From positions 1 through 48,757 of the forward strand of contig NZ_VMNH01000014.1 in NCBI RefSeq assembly GCF_007625115.1: a stretch of DNA of 48,757 bases, given 5' to 3'. The DNA is from Sedimenticola selenatireducens (GTDB lineage: Bacteria; Pseudomonadota; Gammaproteobacteria; Chromatiales; Chromatiaceae). Positions 34,801 to 43,165 of this stretch are shown one piece after another (position 1 is the stretch's first letter; every line of letters begins with the position of its first letter). The notes beneath the pieces are model-generated. The model was not told the DNA's origin. It did no database searches and saw only the letters and a program-made list of their open reading frames with translations. A program made the position numbers and the translations under genes.

Positions 34801-35457
34801 TCAACCAAAGCAACCTTGGCCTAACAGTGCTTGGGCCTTCTGTTGTTGTGCAGGTGTCAGTACAGCACGCAGATTCTTCTGAGCATTACCGACTTTCTCC
34901 CGCGATTCCCACATGGCTTGACGGAGATTATTGTGTGAAGCGCCTACCCCCTCGCCCTGTGATGACCACATGGCCTGATGGCTGGCCTGACCTAGAGCTA
35001 CATGACCCTGTAAGGCTGTAGCATAATTGTTCCAAGCCGCCTCCTGATCCTGGGTGATACCCAGTTCAGTCTTAACTGAATTTAGATTCTCTGTAGCATT
35101 CGCTCCCATCTGCCCCATCATTCCAGGCCCCATGGTCCCGCCTTGCATCATTCCTGGACCACCCATCATTCCACGACCCACAGGAGACTGAGTTCCAGAA
35201 CCTTGCTGCATCATCCCTGGGTTTCCATATCCTCCATTCATCATGCCTGGGCCACCCATCATTCCAGAGTTACCATATCCCATGGGGTGTCCACCGCCAT
35301 ACCCCTGCTGCATCATAGTAGGATTGCCGTACCCACCGTTCATCATACCGGGGCCTCCCATATAACCGTTGGGACCGTGAGCGAGCAGTGCACCGGTAGC
35401 AGCAAGACCGACGCCAAGACCTGTAACAAGGACTAAAGTTTTCGTGATAGTTTTCAT
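34801..35457 (-). CDS. Spy/CpxP-like periplasmic protein with Gly/Met-rich repeats
   Basis: A 218-residue exported protein. After the signal peptide (LVTGLGVGLAATGALLAHG) residues about 28-118 consist of imperfect repeats such as MGGPGMMNGGYGNPTMMQQG. The C-terminal helical domain (about 120-218) has the LTxxQ signature (LTPAQQQKAQALL) of Spy/CpxP proteins, an ATP-independent chaperone and envelope-stress family. The Gly/Met repeats probably bind copper. It is divergent from the two-component system at 35665, which probably controls it. Confidence 0.9.
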   Translation of the reverse strand: MKTITKTLVLVTGLGVGLAATGALLAHGPNGYMGGPGMMNGGYGNPTMMQQGYGGGHPMGYGNSGMMGGPGMMNGGYGNPGMMQQGSGTQSPVGRGMMGGPGMMQGGTMGPGMMGQMGANATENLNSVKTELGITQDQEAAWNNYATALQGHVALGQASHQAMWSSQGEGVGASHNNLRQAMWESREKVGNAQKNLRAVLTPAQQQKAQALLGQGCFG

Positions 35458-35588
35458 GTCAATCTCCTTACTCTTAAGTTAACCAAGTGAGCTATTGCGC
35501 TCTCTTGTGTGTTATTAAACCACCGCCATGTAGCACTATTGTTTCTATTTGGTCTACTTCGGTAACGAACTCTTTCATCACCTAAAAA

Positions 35589-35607
35589 CTGTTACACTTT
35601 GATACAA
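35589..35607. promoter_or_regulatory. Candidate response-regulator binding repeats
   Basis: Direct repeats TTACA (35592) and ATACA (35602) with a ten-base period lie in the gap between the Spy-like gene and the OmpR-type regulator gene. OmpR-family regulators often bind ten- or eleven-base direct repeats. The match is short, hence low confidence. Confidence 0.3.
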
Positions 35608-35664
35608 AATAACGGTAGCGACCGATGCTATAACTACAGTCAGAGATACAATTGGTAATCTGTA

Positions 35665-36381
35665 ATGGCACAAATTGATCATATATTGGTAGTGGATGAT
35701 GATCCTGAGATCCGCGAACTCCTGTCCACTTTTTTAACCAAGAGTGGCTACAGGGTTTCGGGTGCCCGTGATGGTAAGCAGATGTGGCGCGAGTTTGAGC
35801 GCAATCATATTAATCTGGTAGTTCTGGATGTAATGCTCCCCGGCGATGATGGCTTGACACTCTGTCGAAACTTACGAAGCAGATCCAACGTACCCATCAT
35901 TATGCTCACTGCTCGCGGTGAAGAGATGGATCGCATACTGGGTCTGGAGATGGGAGCAGATGACTACCTGCCGAAGCCGTTTAATCCTCGGGAACTACAG
36001 GCTCGGATCAAGGCTGTACTGTGGCGCGCCAGAGAGTTATTGGACAGCCGGCCAGAAACAGGTGAACGGCTACATTTCGCAGGATGGACACTGGATACCT
36101 CGGCACGCCATCTGATTGCTGAAGATAAGGTCATCGTTTCACTCAGCGGTGGTGAATATAAATTGCTGCGGCTATTTCTCGATAGTCCACTCAGGGTTCT
36201 TTCCCGTGATCAACTGATGGCGCAGATGGAAGGCCGGGACTGGACACCTGATGAGCGTGCTATCGACATCCAAATAAGTCGCCTGCGTAAAAGACTTCGG
36301 GAGGATGCCCGTGAACCTCAGTTGATTAAGACAGTCCGGGGAGAAGGTTACGTGCTTTCAGCCAAGGTTGAAAAACGATGA
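35665..36381 (+). CDS. OmpR-family response regulator
   Basis: A 238-residue regulator with a receiver domain (VVDDD at 9-13, phospho-Asp at 55 in VVLDVMLPGDDG, Lys in YLPKPFNPRE) and a winged-helix DNA-binding domain (SLSGGEYKLLRLFLDSPLRVLSRDQL ... IDIQISRLRKRLRED ... IKTVRGEGYVL). Its last four bases overlap the kinase gene start. It most resembles the OmpR group. Likely targets are the divergent Spy-like gene and the cytochrome operon downstream. Confidence 0.95.
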   Translation: MAQIDHILVVDDDPEIRELLSTFLTKSGYRVSGARDGKQMWREFERNHINLVVLDVMLPGDDGLTLCRNLRSRSNVPIIMLTARGEEMDRILGLEMGADDYLPKPFNPRELQARIKAVLWRARELLDSRPETGERLHFAGWTLDTSARHLIAEDKVIVSLSGGEYKLLRLFLDSPLRVLSRDQLMAQMEGRDWTPDERAIDIQISRLRKRLREDAREPQLIKTVRGEGYVLSAKVEKR

Positions 36382-37799
36382 AGTGGCTACCCCACCCGCA
36401 CAGCCTGTTTAGCCGATTAGTGTTGATCCTACTGTTTGGTTTAATTTTGGCTGAAGCGATCACTGCATTGGTACTAACCCGGGACCGGGGTGAAGCGATA
36501 CAAAGAGCCGTAGGAATTCACAGTGCCCAACGTATTGCAGGCATTGTAAAGATTCTTGAGCGGATGCCCCCTGATCAGCGCCAGGAGACCGTTAAAGCCC
36601 TTGATGCACCTGGAATGCGCATCAGCTTAGCTATCCCTCCTCAAGCCGAACAGAAAAGCACATCCACTACTGACAGCGCGCTCTTTCTGGGTGTACTTCA
36701 CTACTATCTTGAAGATAAGCATGCGATTCGCATCAATCTGGCAGGCAGTACCGCACGACAACATTTCAGTTCAACTGATAATTTTCCCATGCGGATGGGT
36801 AACGGTCCCGGTATGCACGACATGATGCAAAAACATATGGCTGAAGCGGGACTGATTTTACCTTCAGAGGGCACAAATCTGATTCAGGTCGCATTAAAGG
36901 ATGGCCAATGGGTCAGCTTTGGCGAACAACTGCCTGAGGAGATGACCGCTTGGCCCCTTCGAGTAATTCTGGTACTGGGCCTCGTGCTCATCATACTGGG
37001 ATTGGTTGCACTTCTCGCTGTCCGGTGGATCACTCGCCCACTCGCCTATCTGGCAGATTCCGCGCGTGAACTCGGTAAAGATCTACAGCGTCCACCGCTG
37101 GCTGAAGAAGGCCCGGAAGAGGTCCGGAGCACACTCCGTGCCTTTAATGCCATGCAAGATCAAATACGCCAGTTTGTTGATGAACGCTCCCGATTCCTGG
37201 CGGCAATCTCCCATGATCTCAAGACCCCGATTACGCGATTGCGATTACGCTGTGGATTGCTTGATGACAATGAATTACAGGCAAAATTCGAGCGAGATCT
37301 GAGTGATATGGAAGGCCTTGTACATGGCACACTTCAGTTCATGCGTGATGAGCCTAGAAATGAACAGAAACAAGCGCTGGACATCAACGACTTGCTGGAA
37401 ACCATGCAAATTGATGGGGAGGAGACCGGCGCAAAGATCTCACTTAGAGGTCGCGCCGAGAGTGCCTTTATATGTCACCCTGTATCCCTAAAACGAATGA
37501 TAGGCAATCTGGTAGACAATGCCCTCAAATATGGTGGACAAGCGGATATTAGCATTGAAGACTCCAAACGGTACCTGACTATACGTATAGCAGATAATGG
37601 GACGGGAATCCCTGAGTCTCAAATAGATCATGTATTTGAACCTTTTACACGACTTGATGAGTCACGCAGTAAAGAGACCGGCGGTACAGGACTGGGGCTC
37701 TCGATTGCCAGAAATATTGCTGTTGCACATGGTGGTAAACTGGCCTTGGAAAACCGGAAAAATGGCGGACTTCTCGCGACCATTACCTTACCTAGATAA
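36378..37799 (+). CDS. EnvZ-type sensor histidine kinase with Met-rich sensor loop
   Basis: A 473-residue inner-membrane kinase. Two helices (about 11-32 and 195-220) enclose a periplasmic sensor. Its last part contains MRMGNGPGMHDMMQKHM (about 138-154), a Met/His cluster well suited to bind Cu(I) or Ag(I). Then a HAMP domain (RWITRPLAYLADSARELGKDL), phosphoacceptor helix AAISHDLKTPITRLRLR (His near 279), N box NLVDNALKYGG and G box GTGLGLSIARNIAVAHGG. It is coupled to the OmpR-type regulator by a four-base overlap. Copper sensing is inferred from the Met cluster and the context. Confidence 0.95.
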   Translation: MKWLPHPHSLFSRLVLILLFGLILAEAITALVLTRDRGEAIQRAVGIHSAQRIAGIVKILERMPPDQRQETVKALDAPGMRISLAIPPQAEQKSTSTTDSALFLGVLHYYLEDKHAIRINLAGSTARQHFSSTDNFPMRMGNGPGMHDMMQKHMAEAGLILPSEGTNLIQVALKDGQWVSFGEQLPEEMTAWPLRVILVLGLVLIILGLVALLAVRWITRPLAYLADSARELGKDLQRPPLAEEGPEEVRSTLRAFNAMQDQIRQFVDERSRFLAAISHDLKTPITRLRLRCGLLDDNELQAKFERDLSDMEGLVHGTLQFMRDEPRNEQKQALDINDLLETMQIDGEETGAKISLRGRAESAFICHPVSLKRMIGNLVDNALKYGGQADISIEDSKRYLTIRIADNGTGIPESQIDHVFEPFTRLDESRSKETGGTGLGLSIARNIAVAHGGKLALENRKNGGLLATITLPR

Positions 37800-37951
37800 T
37801 GGTTATACCCATCTCCTCAAGATAGTTTGATAATGAATCTGAACTAATTAGCGAACTCTAGGTCTGAATTTCTCGAGAACAATGACAGCGATTCAATAGA
37901 TAAACCTTTAGCCCTTGACACATCATAAAAGAAAATGAGATCGTCCGATTC

Positions 37952-38329
37952 ATGATACCTCTGTCCCGAATGATTACCGCATACGTGCTGGCGTTAACGC
38001 TGGTCGTACTGCCGTTTTCAACCAGTTTCGGGTTTTTTATGACGGATTCTAATTTTTCCATGGTGAGTGGACACACTGACTCCGTAGAGTGCAGCGACCA
38101 AACCACCGACTCCTCGTGCAATCAGCTGTCTGATCAACAGCAGCATGCAGAGACAGATGATGAGTGTTGCAGTGATCATTGTAACTCCTTTAACGGCGCA
38201 CAAATCTGCACGGATATTACACAAGCATCAGACATCCCCTTAACTGATGATTATATTGCGACCCTATCTCCCCGGGTCACAGACTTGATACCCTCACAAA
38301 TATTACGCCCCCCTCTCCACGTTTCATAA
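37952..38329 (+). CDS. CopL-like small secreted protein
   Basis: A 125-residue protein with a signal peptide (ITAYVLALTLVVLPFSTSFG), a middle region with Cys/His pairs (CNQLSDQQQHAETDDECCSDHCNSF) and an end QILRPPLHVS. The layout and the terminal RPP match the other two CopL/CzcI-like proteins at 8956 and 16968. It stands between the two-component system and the cytochrome operon. It may be a metal-binding leader or sensor for the genes behind it; this is by analogy to copL. Confidence 0.72.
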   Translation: MIPLSRMITAYVLALTLVVLPFSTSFGFFMTDSNFSMVSGHTDSVECSDQTTDSSCNQLSDQQQHAETDDECCSDHCNSFNGAQICTDITQASDIPLTDDYIATLSPRVTDLIPSQILRPPLHVS

Positions 38330-38558
38330 TCCTATAGCTATCCCTATTGACGGCCATCACTGGCTGGTGGATTGAGTTACCTCTATCCGAAATAGGAACC
38401 CCTGTATCAAGACCTATCCCAAATGGGATTGTTTAATTCTTCAATTAAACAGCATGATTTATCTATGCGCGGCTTCGATACTAAAACAATAGATTGTATG
38501 TGAGTCACTGCTGGCCAATAAAATCCAGCAAACCTTTACTCTTTTGTGGAGAAACCGT

Positions 38559-39044
38559 ATGAAAACAACGTTTAACACGCACCTTTTTTCCAAACAGGCC
38601 CTATCGGCACTTTTCATTGTTGGCACTATTTTCACCGGGACCGTCTTTTCTCATGGCGGAGCCACAGGCGTAGTTAAAGAGCGCATGGAACTGATGAAAG
38701 AAGTAGGTGACAACATGAAACAAGTCGGTGCAATGGTTAAGGGACAAGCCCCTTTTGATTCGATGACGATCGCGAAGAATGCCAAGTCAATCAGTGATGC
38801 CGGGCCGCACATTACTAAACTATTCCCAAACGACAGTTTACATAAACCCTCTGAAGCACTTCCAGCGATCTGGGAAGAGTGGGATCAATTCTCTGCGCTC
38901 TCCGATAAATTGAGCGATGAGGCCAATAAACTTCAGGAGGTTGCCCAAGGTGGAGATAAACGGGCCATCACAATGCAATTCGCCAAGTTAGGGAAAGTCT
39001 GTTCAGGCTGCCACACCGACTATCGGAAAAAAGAAGAGAAATAA
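38559..39044 (+). CDS. Cytochrome c' (class II c-type cytochrome)
   Basis: A 161-residue exported protein. The start is the ATG at 38559 with GGAG in front; a TTG five codons earlier is unlikely. Signal region up to VFSHGG, then a four-helix bundle (VVKERMELMKEVGDNMKQVGAMV, LPAIWEEWDQFSALSDKL) and the C-terminal heme site KVCSGCHTDYRKK, as in cytochromes c' and c-556. The protein may bind NO or serve as an electron carrier. It is the first gene of the cytochrome operon. Confidence 0.94.
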   Translation: MKTTFNTHLFSKQALSALFIVGTIFTGTVFSHGGATGVVKERMELMKEVGDNMKQVGAMVKGQAPFDSMTIAKNAKSISDAGPHITKLFPNDSLHKPSEALPAIWEEWDQFSALSDKLSDEANKLQEVAQGGDKRAITMQFAKLGKVCSGCHTDYRKKEEK

Positions 39045-39055
39045 GGAGTGGTGCC

Positions 39056-39925
39056 ATGAAGCCTTCAACGCTTAAAGCGCTAACGATATTATCTTCAATG
39101 CTTATATCCCCTATTACCTGGGCAGATAAAGATACGCCAGAGGTCTCTGACCCAGTAAAAAGTGGCGAGTATATCTTTAACATGGGTGGATGTTCCTCCT
39201 GCCATACAGCTAAAGAAGGTAAAGCACTTGCGGGCGGACTTGCCATGGAGACCCCTTTTGGGGTCTTTTATACGCCCAATATCACACCTGATAAAGAGAC
39301 CGGCATTGGTGACTGGAGTGATGAAGATTTCATACGCGCCATGACCAAAGGTGAGGCGCCCGATGGCAGCCACTACTATCCTACCTTCCCCTATACGTCG
39401 TACAGCAAGATGTCACGCCATGATCTACTTGCACTCAAAGACTACCTCAATCAACAAACACCCGTCGTTTCAGAAAATAGGCCACATGATTTGTCATTCC
39501 CTTTCAATCTCCGGTCTCTGATGGGTTTCTGGAAAATGGTGAATTTCGATGAAACGCCCTTTGTACCCGATAAAGATAAATCACAAGTCTGGAATCGGGG
39601 CGCTTACATCGTAAACGGCCCAGGTCACTGTGGTGAGTGCCATTCACCGCGTAATTTAATAGGTGGTGTTAAGTCAGAAGAAGCATTAGCGGGTAATTTA
39701 GAAGGTCCTGAAGGCGAAAAAGTACCGGGTTTGACTATGGCTAAAGAGAACCGAGTCAGTCAATGGAGTGATGAAGATTTGCTGTTTTCTATTCAGATTG
39801 GCATGACCCCTGATGGCGATTTTCTTGGTGGATCAATGGGACACGTAATCGAAAATTCTACTGGCAAGCTATCACAAGAAGACCTAAAAGCGATCATCGA
39901 ATATCTACGGGATTCAGAAAGTTAA
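39056..39925 (+). CDS. Diheme cytochrome c
   Basis: A 289-residue exported protein with two class I cytochrome domains. Heme sites are CSSCH (about 46-50) in MGGCSSCHTAKEGK and CGECH (about 194-198) in GHCGECHSPRN. The internal pattern TPNITPDKETGIGDWSDEDFIRAM is typical of the cytochrome subunits of membrane-bound alcohol/aldehyde dehydrogenases. No dehydrogenase subunit lies in the window, so another donor must be used. It is 11 bp behind the cytochrome c' gene. Confidence 0.95.
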   Translation: MKPSTLKALTILSSMLISPITWADKDTPEVSDPVKSGEYIFNMGGCSSCHTAKEGKALAGGLAMETPFGVFYTPNITPDKETGIGDWSDEDFIRAMTKGEAPDGSHYYPTFPYTSYSKMSRHDLLALKDYLNQQTPVVSENRPHDLSFPFNLRSLMGFWKMVNFDETPFVPDKDKSQVWNRGAYIVNGPGHCGECHSPRNLIGGVKSEEALAGNLEGPEGEKVPGLTMAKENRVSQWSDEDLLFSIQIGMTPDGDFLGGSMGHVIENSTGKLSQEDLKAIIEYLRDSES

Positions 39926-39932
39926 ACCTATG

Positions 39933-39963
39933 GGAAACACTGTATTCACTCGGCAGTGTTTCC
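39933..39963 (+). promoter_or_regulatory. Intercistronic hairpin in the cytochrome operon
   Basis: A 10-bp perfect stem (GGAAACACTG with CAGTGTTTCC) and an 11-base loop lie eight bases after the diheme gene. There is no T-tract. It may stabilise the upstream mRNA or cause partial termination. Confidence 0.5.
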
Positions 39964-40002
39964 ACAAAGGTCTTTGTTTTAAATTTTCGATAGGACACAC
40001 AC

Positions 40003-40416
40003 ATGCTTAAGTTTTGCATAGCCATCATCTCATTGCTTGTTAGTACAGGACTGCTGGCTGCTACGGGAGAACGATCTGATCCAGAATCTGTACTCGCTGG
40101 AAAGAAGCTCTACGTGCAATATTGCCAGGCCTGCCATCAAAAAGATGGCGTAGGTGAAAAACCCATACCTGCCTTTTTAGCACAACCGGGTTATCTCACG
40201 GCCATGCCACTGAATGAGACCTCGCATGCCTGGCATCATACCGATGAGCAGATCATTCATACCATCATGAACGGTCTTAAACGAACAAAGAGAATGCCCG
40301 CATGGCAAGGCGTGATAAATGAACAACAAGCTGGCCAGCTACTGGCTTATCTGAAGAGCCTTTGGAGTGATCGCATTCTAGGTTGCCAAGGACCCAAGCA
40401 CATGAGTTGCATGTAA
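40003..40416 (+). CDS. Monoheme cytochrome c
   Basis: A 137-residue exported class I cytochrome: signal peptide (FCIAIISLLVSTGLLAA), heme site CQACH in YVQYCQACHQKDGVG, and probable axial Met in TKRMPAWQGV. A short tail with two more Cys (ILGCQGPKHMSCM) follows, which could form a disulfide or bind metal. It stands between the diheme gene and the DsbA-like gene in the same direction. Confidence 0.93.
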   Translation: MLKFCIAIISLLVSTGLLAATGERSDPESVLAGKKLYVQYCQACHQKDGVGEKPIPAFLAQPGYLTAMPLNETSHAWHHTDEQIIHTIMNGLKRTKRMPAWQGVINEQQAGQLLAYLKSLWSDRILGCQGPKHMSCM

Positions 40417-40481
40417 ACGCTTTTGGATAATGAGTTAACCACTCAACATTAGATCTCATCTTACACGCAAGGAAAAAGTCA

Positions 40482-41345
40482 ATGACTCATTCACATATGA
40501 TGCATTACCTGAAGCACTACCTATCCGCATTTATGGTCATAATCTTCATGACTATTTTTCAATCTGCCCACGCAGAATCGAATTTATCAGCGCCTGATCG
40601 AGAGGCCATCGCTAAAGAAGTAAGATCAGAACTCAATCGCCTCATCAATCAGGAAGGCATTTTAGATAAGGCGATTGAACGCGGCATCATTAATTTCGTA
40701 AACAAGCAGCAGGCATTAGCACAAAAGCAACAACAGTCTGCAGGTTCACTTAAGGCTAAAAATGTCCGCGTTGTTTCGACCAGCAATGATCACATTCGCG
40801 GAAATCCAGAGGCTACTATTAGTCTTGTTGAATACTCTGACTTTGAATGTCCGTTCTGTAAGCGCTTCCATCCATCGGCTGCACAACTTATCGAAAACAA
40901 CAAAGGCGAAGTCAATTGGGTGTATCGACATTTCCCTTTAGATTTCCATAATCCAGGTGCTCAGAAACAGGCCGAAGCTTCAGAGTGTGCGACCAAACTA
41001 GGAGGCAATGAAGCGTTCTGGCGTTATTCCGATCTTATCTATGCCCGTACAACCTCAAACGGCAATGGCTTTCCTATCGTTAATCTTGTGCCACTTGCAG
41101 TAGAAATAGGTCTGAATGAATCACAATTCAAGCAATGCCTTGATAGTGGAGAAATGCGTGAACGCGTTCAGCAGGACTATGAGAATGGCGTCAAGTCAGG
41201 TATCACCGGGACACCCGGTAACATCTTCATCAATAACAAAACCAGACAAGTCATCGCTGCATCTGGCGCACTCCCTGTTGAACGTCTACAGCGAATCGTT
41301 GATGGGTTACTAAAAAGTGATACACCTCAATCTGAAGCGAAATAG
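40482..41345 (+). CDS. DsbA-family thioredoxin-like protein
   Basis: A 287-residue exported thiol protein with AAGGA before the ATG. After the signal region (AFMVIIFMTIFQSAHA) comes a helical N-terminal extension (about 35-95: EAIAKEVRSELNRLINQEG) and then a DsbA-like domain with active site CPFC (SDFECPFCKRFHP) and cis-Pro loop TGTPGNIFINN. The layout with an oligomerising N-terminal helix resembles ScsC/DsbG-like isomerases, which protect proteins against copper-driven mis-oxidation. It overlaps the next cytochrome gene by one base. Confidence 0.93.
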   Translation: MTHSHMMHYLKHYLSAFMVIIFMTIFQSAHAESNLSAPDREAIAKEVRSELNRLINQEGILDKAIERGIINFVNKQQALAQKQQQSAGSLKAKNVRVVSTSNDHIRGNPEATISLVEYSDFECPFCKRFHPSAAQLIENNKGEVNWVYRHFPLDFHNPGAQKQAEASECATKLGGNEAFWRYSDLIYARTTSNGNGFPIVNLVPLAVEIGLNESQFKQCLDSGEMRERVQQDYENGVKSGITGTPGNIFINNKTRQVIAASGALPVERLQRIVDGLLKSDTPQSEAK

Positions 41346-41740
41346 TGCCTATGAAAAAGTATCTACTCTTCGGCTTCATTCTTATCTTAACGGGTTGTGA
41401 AGCACCTGACCCTGAAGCACGACGCGCTGCACTTCATTTACCTCCGCCAGGATTTATAGGTAATCCAGTCCAGGGCAGTGGTCTCTATGTTTCAAACTGC
41501 TCATCATGTCACGGCAACAATGGCAGGGGTACTGAACAGGGTCCGCCACTCATTGATCAGGTCTACCGCCCTGCTCACCATGCGGATTTTGCCGTGCATA
41601 TGGCTGTACGTGACGGTGTAAGACAACATCACTGGGGATATGGGGATATGCCCGCTGTACCTCATATCACGCCAGAAGAGACAGCCCATATCATCGCTTA
41701 TATACGACAAGAGCAGTCAAAGGCTGGCATCACCAACTGA
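41345..41740 (+). CDS. Lipoprotein cytochrome c, HHW subfamily
   Basis: A 131-residue monoheme cytochrome with a lipobox (LILTGCEAP). Heme site CSSCH in VSNCSSCHGNNGRGTEQGPPL, then VYRPAHHADFA and GVRQHHWGYGDMPAV, the HH/HHW/Met pattern shared with 897-1316 and 42657-43088. The start may be the GTG at 41345, whose G is the last base of the upstream TAG, or the ATG at 41351; both keep the lipobox. Location: periplasmic face of a membrane. Confidence 0.93.
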   Translation: MPMKKYLLFGFILILTGCEAPDPEARRAALHLPPPGFIGNPVQGSGLYVSNCSSCHGNNGRGTEQGPPLIDQVYRPAHHADFAVHMAVRDGVRQHHWGYGDMPAVPHITPEETAHIIAYIRQEQSKAGITN

Positions 41741-41820
41741 TTTACCCCACATGTATCAGAGGAACATTTACAACATGTCTATTCTTCATTGCAACATCAC
41801 CACCATGACAGGGTGGTGGC

Positions 41821-42564
41821 ATGTTTGAACTCTCAGGCATCAGCATCATCTCTGCATTTGGAGCAGGGCTTGTCTCGTTTCTCTCTCCTTGCGTCTTACC
41901 GCTCGTCCCTGGATACCTTTCTTATATAGGCGGACAGTCCCTCGATGAGATCAAGAATTATGGACCAACCTCAAAAGAGACGTTAGTCATTCTCGGCTTG
42001 AGCCTCTCATTTGTACTGGGATTTTCAACTGTCTTTATAGCCTTTGGCGCCAGCGCCACAGCATTGGGACAAATTCTTCTCAGCTACAAATACGAAGCCA
42101 ATATTATTGGTGGGGTCATTATCATTATATTCGGCTTATTCATGACCGGATTGCTTAAGTTTAATATGTTGCAACGCGATATACGGGTACACAGTGAGCT
42201 TCCCGGGGGAAAGGCACTCTCTTCCTACTTGCTTGGCCTTGCTTTCGCTTTTGGTTGGACGCCATGCATCGGCCCTATTCTTGGTGCCATTCTTACAGTC
42301 AGCGCTACATCTGGAGTAGCCAGCAATGGCATCGGACTATTGGCCATATACTCACTCGGATTAGGTGTTCCTTTTGTAGTCGCTGCACTCTTTACGGACC
42401 AATTCCTCCATCATGCAAAAAAGTTCAGAAAGCATGGCCCTCTTATCCATCGCGTCGCTGGCATTATTCTCATCATTATGGGTATCGCCATGATAACCGG
42501 GTATCTAAGTCGCTTCTCATTTTGGCTACTTAAGACGATCCCCTGGTTTGGTAGCGTAGGGTAA
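41821..42564 (+). CDS. ccdA: CcdA/DsbD-type thiol-disulfide transmembrane protein
   Basis: A 247-residue inner-membrane protein with six helices. The two redox cysteines are in LVSFLSPCVLPLVPGYLSYI (helix 1) and AFGWTPCIGPILGAIL (helix 4), the CcdA signature. It carries electrons from cytosolic thioredoxin to periplasmic thiol proteins, here most likely CcmG (33970) and the DsbA-like protein at 40482. It lies inside the cytochrome operon. Confidence 0.95.
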   Translation: MFELSGISIISAFGAGLVSFLSPCVLPLVPGYLSYIGGQSLDEIKNYGPTSKETLVILGLSLSFVLGFSTVFIAFGASATALGQILLSYKYEANIIGGVIIIIFGLFMTGLLKFNMLQRDIRVHSELPGGKALSSYLLGLAFAFGWTPCIGPILGAILTVSATSGVASNGIGLLAIYSLGLGVPFVVAALFTDQFLHHAKKFRKHGPLIHRVAGIILIIMGIAMITGYLSRFSFWLLKTIPWFGSVG

Positions 42565-42656
42565 TGATGTTTTTCCCGCACAAGAAATCAGCATTGACAG
42601 CCCGCTTATAGGCTAACCCGAAAAAGTATTTAATTATTTTCACAGAGTGTATCGAT

Positions 42657-43088
42657 ATGAGAACAACTGAAATCGTACAAATTGCCGTTATAGGTTTAGC
42701 ATTGGTTGGAGGCACTGCCGTGATAGCCTCAAAAATCATGGGACCCAGTGAAAAAGAGGTATCCGTTGCAGTCACGATACCGGAACTCTCACCCACCGCA
42801 GTAAAAGGAGAGACATATTATGATAAGAGTTGTATCTCTTGCCATGGCGATAATGCCAGTGGTACTAAAACTGGTCCACCGCTTATTCATGATGTCTACA
42901 ACCCAGGACATCATGGAGATGAAGCGTTTTATCGCGCAGCAACGCTAGGCGTCAAACAGCACCATTGGCCCTATGGTAATATGCCTCCCAGACCTGAATT
43001 GTCCAAGAAAGAAATTTCTTACATCATCGCTTATGTACGTGAACTACAAGAGGCGAATGGTATTGTCTATAAACCACACCGCATGTAG
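42657..43088 (+). CDS. Monoheme cytochrome c, HHW subfamily
   Basis: A 143-residue cytochrome anchored by an uncleaved N-terminal helix (VQIAVIGLALVGGTAVIASKI). Heme site CISCH in YDKSCISCHGDNASGTKTGPPL, then VYNPGHHGDEAFYRAATLGVKQHHWPYGNMPP. It matches the cytochromes at 897-1316 and 41345-41740 in every conserved position but differs in its anchoring mode (helix, as against lipid or soluble). Last gene of the cytochrome operon, before the large palindrome. Confidence 0.93.
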   Translation: MRTTEIVQIAVIGLALVGGTAVIASKIMGPSEKEVSVAVTIPELSPTAVKGETYYDKSCISCHGDNASGTKTGPPLIHDVYNPGHHGDEAFYRAATLGVKQHHWPYGNMPPRPELSKKEISYIIAYVRELQEANGIVYKPHRM

Positions 43089-43107
43089 AGTTGCTTTCTT
43101 TATTACA

Positions 43108-43165
43108 CTAGGGCCTGTTAACACTATTTGCGGAAAAATACGCGAATAGTGTTAACAGGCCCTAG
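43108..43165. repeat. Near-perfect palindrome with 25-bp arms
   Basis: Arms 43108-43132 and 43141-43165 match at 24 of 25 positions around an 8-base loop; the ends read CTAGGGCCTGTTAAC. It starts 19 bases after the last cytochrome gene. It can form a very strong RNA hairpin and may act as terminator. The clean ends with CTAG also fit a miniature mobile element with fused terminal repeats. Confidence 0.85.

Noticed and set aside
35143-35400. CRISPR array
   Set aside because: The repeating pattern is the in-frame Gly/Met repeat of a coding sequence, with no constant spacer length. I see no CRISPR array or cas gene in the window.
35143-35436. His-rich plus-strand frame opposite the Spy-like gene
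   Set aside because: The apparent His-rich protein is the antisense reading of Gly/Met repeats (ATG read as CAT).
38431-38450. GTTTAATT-cttc-AATTAAAC inverted repeat as terminator of the CopL-like gene
   Set aside because: The stem is AT-only, lies about 100 bp after the stop and has no T-tract; too weak to call a function.
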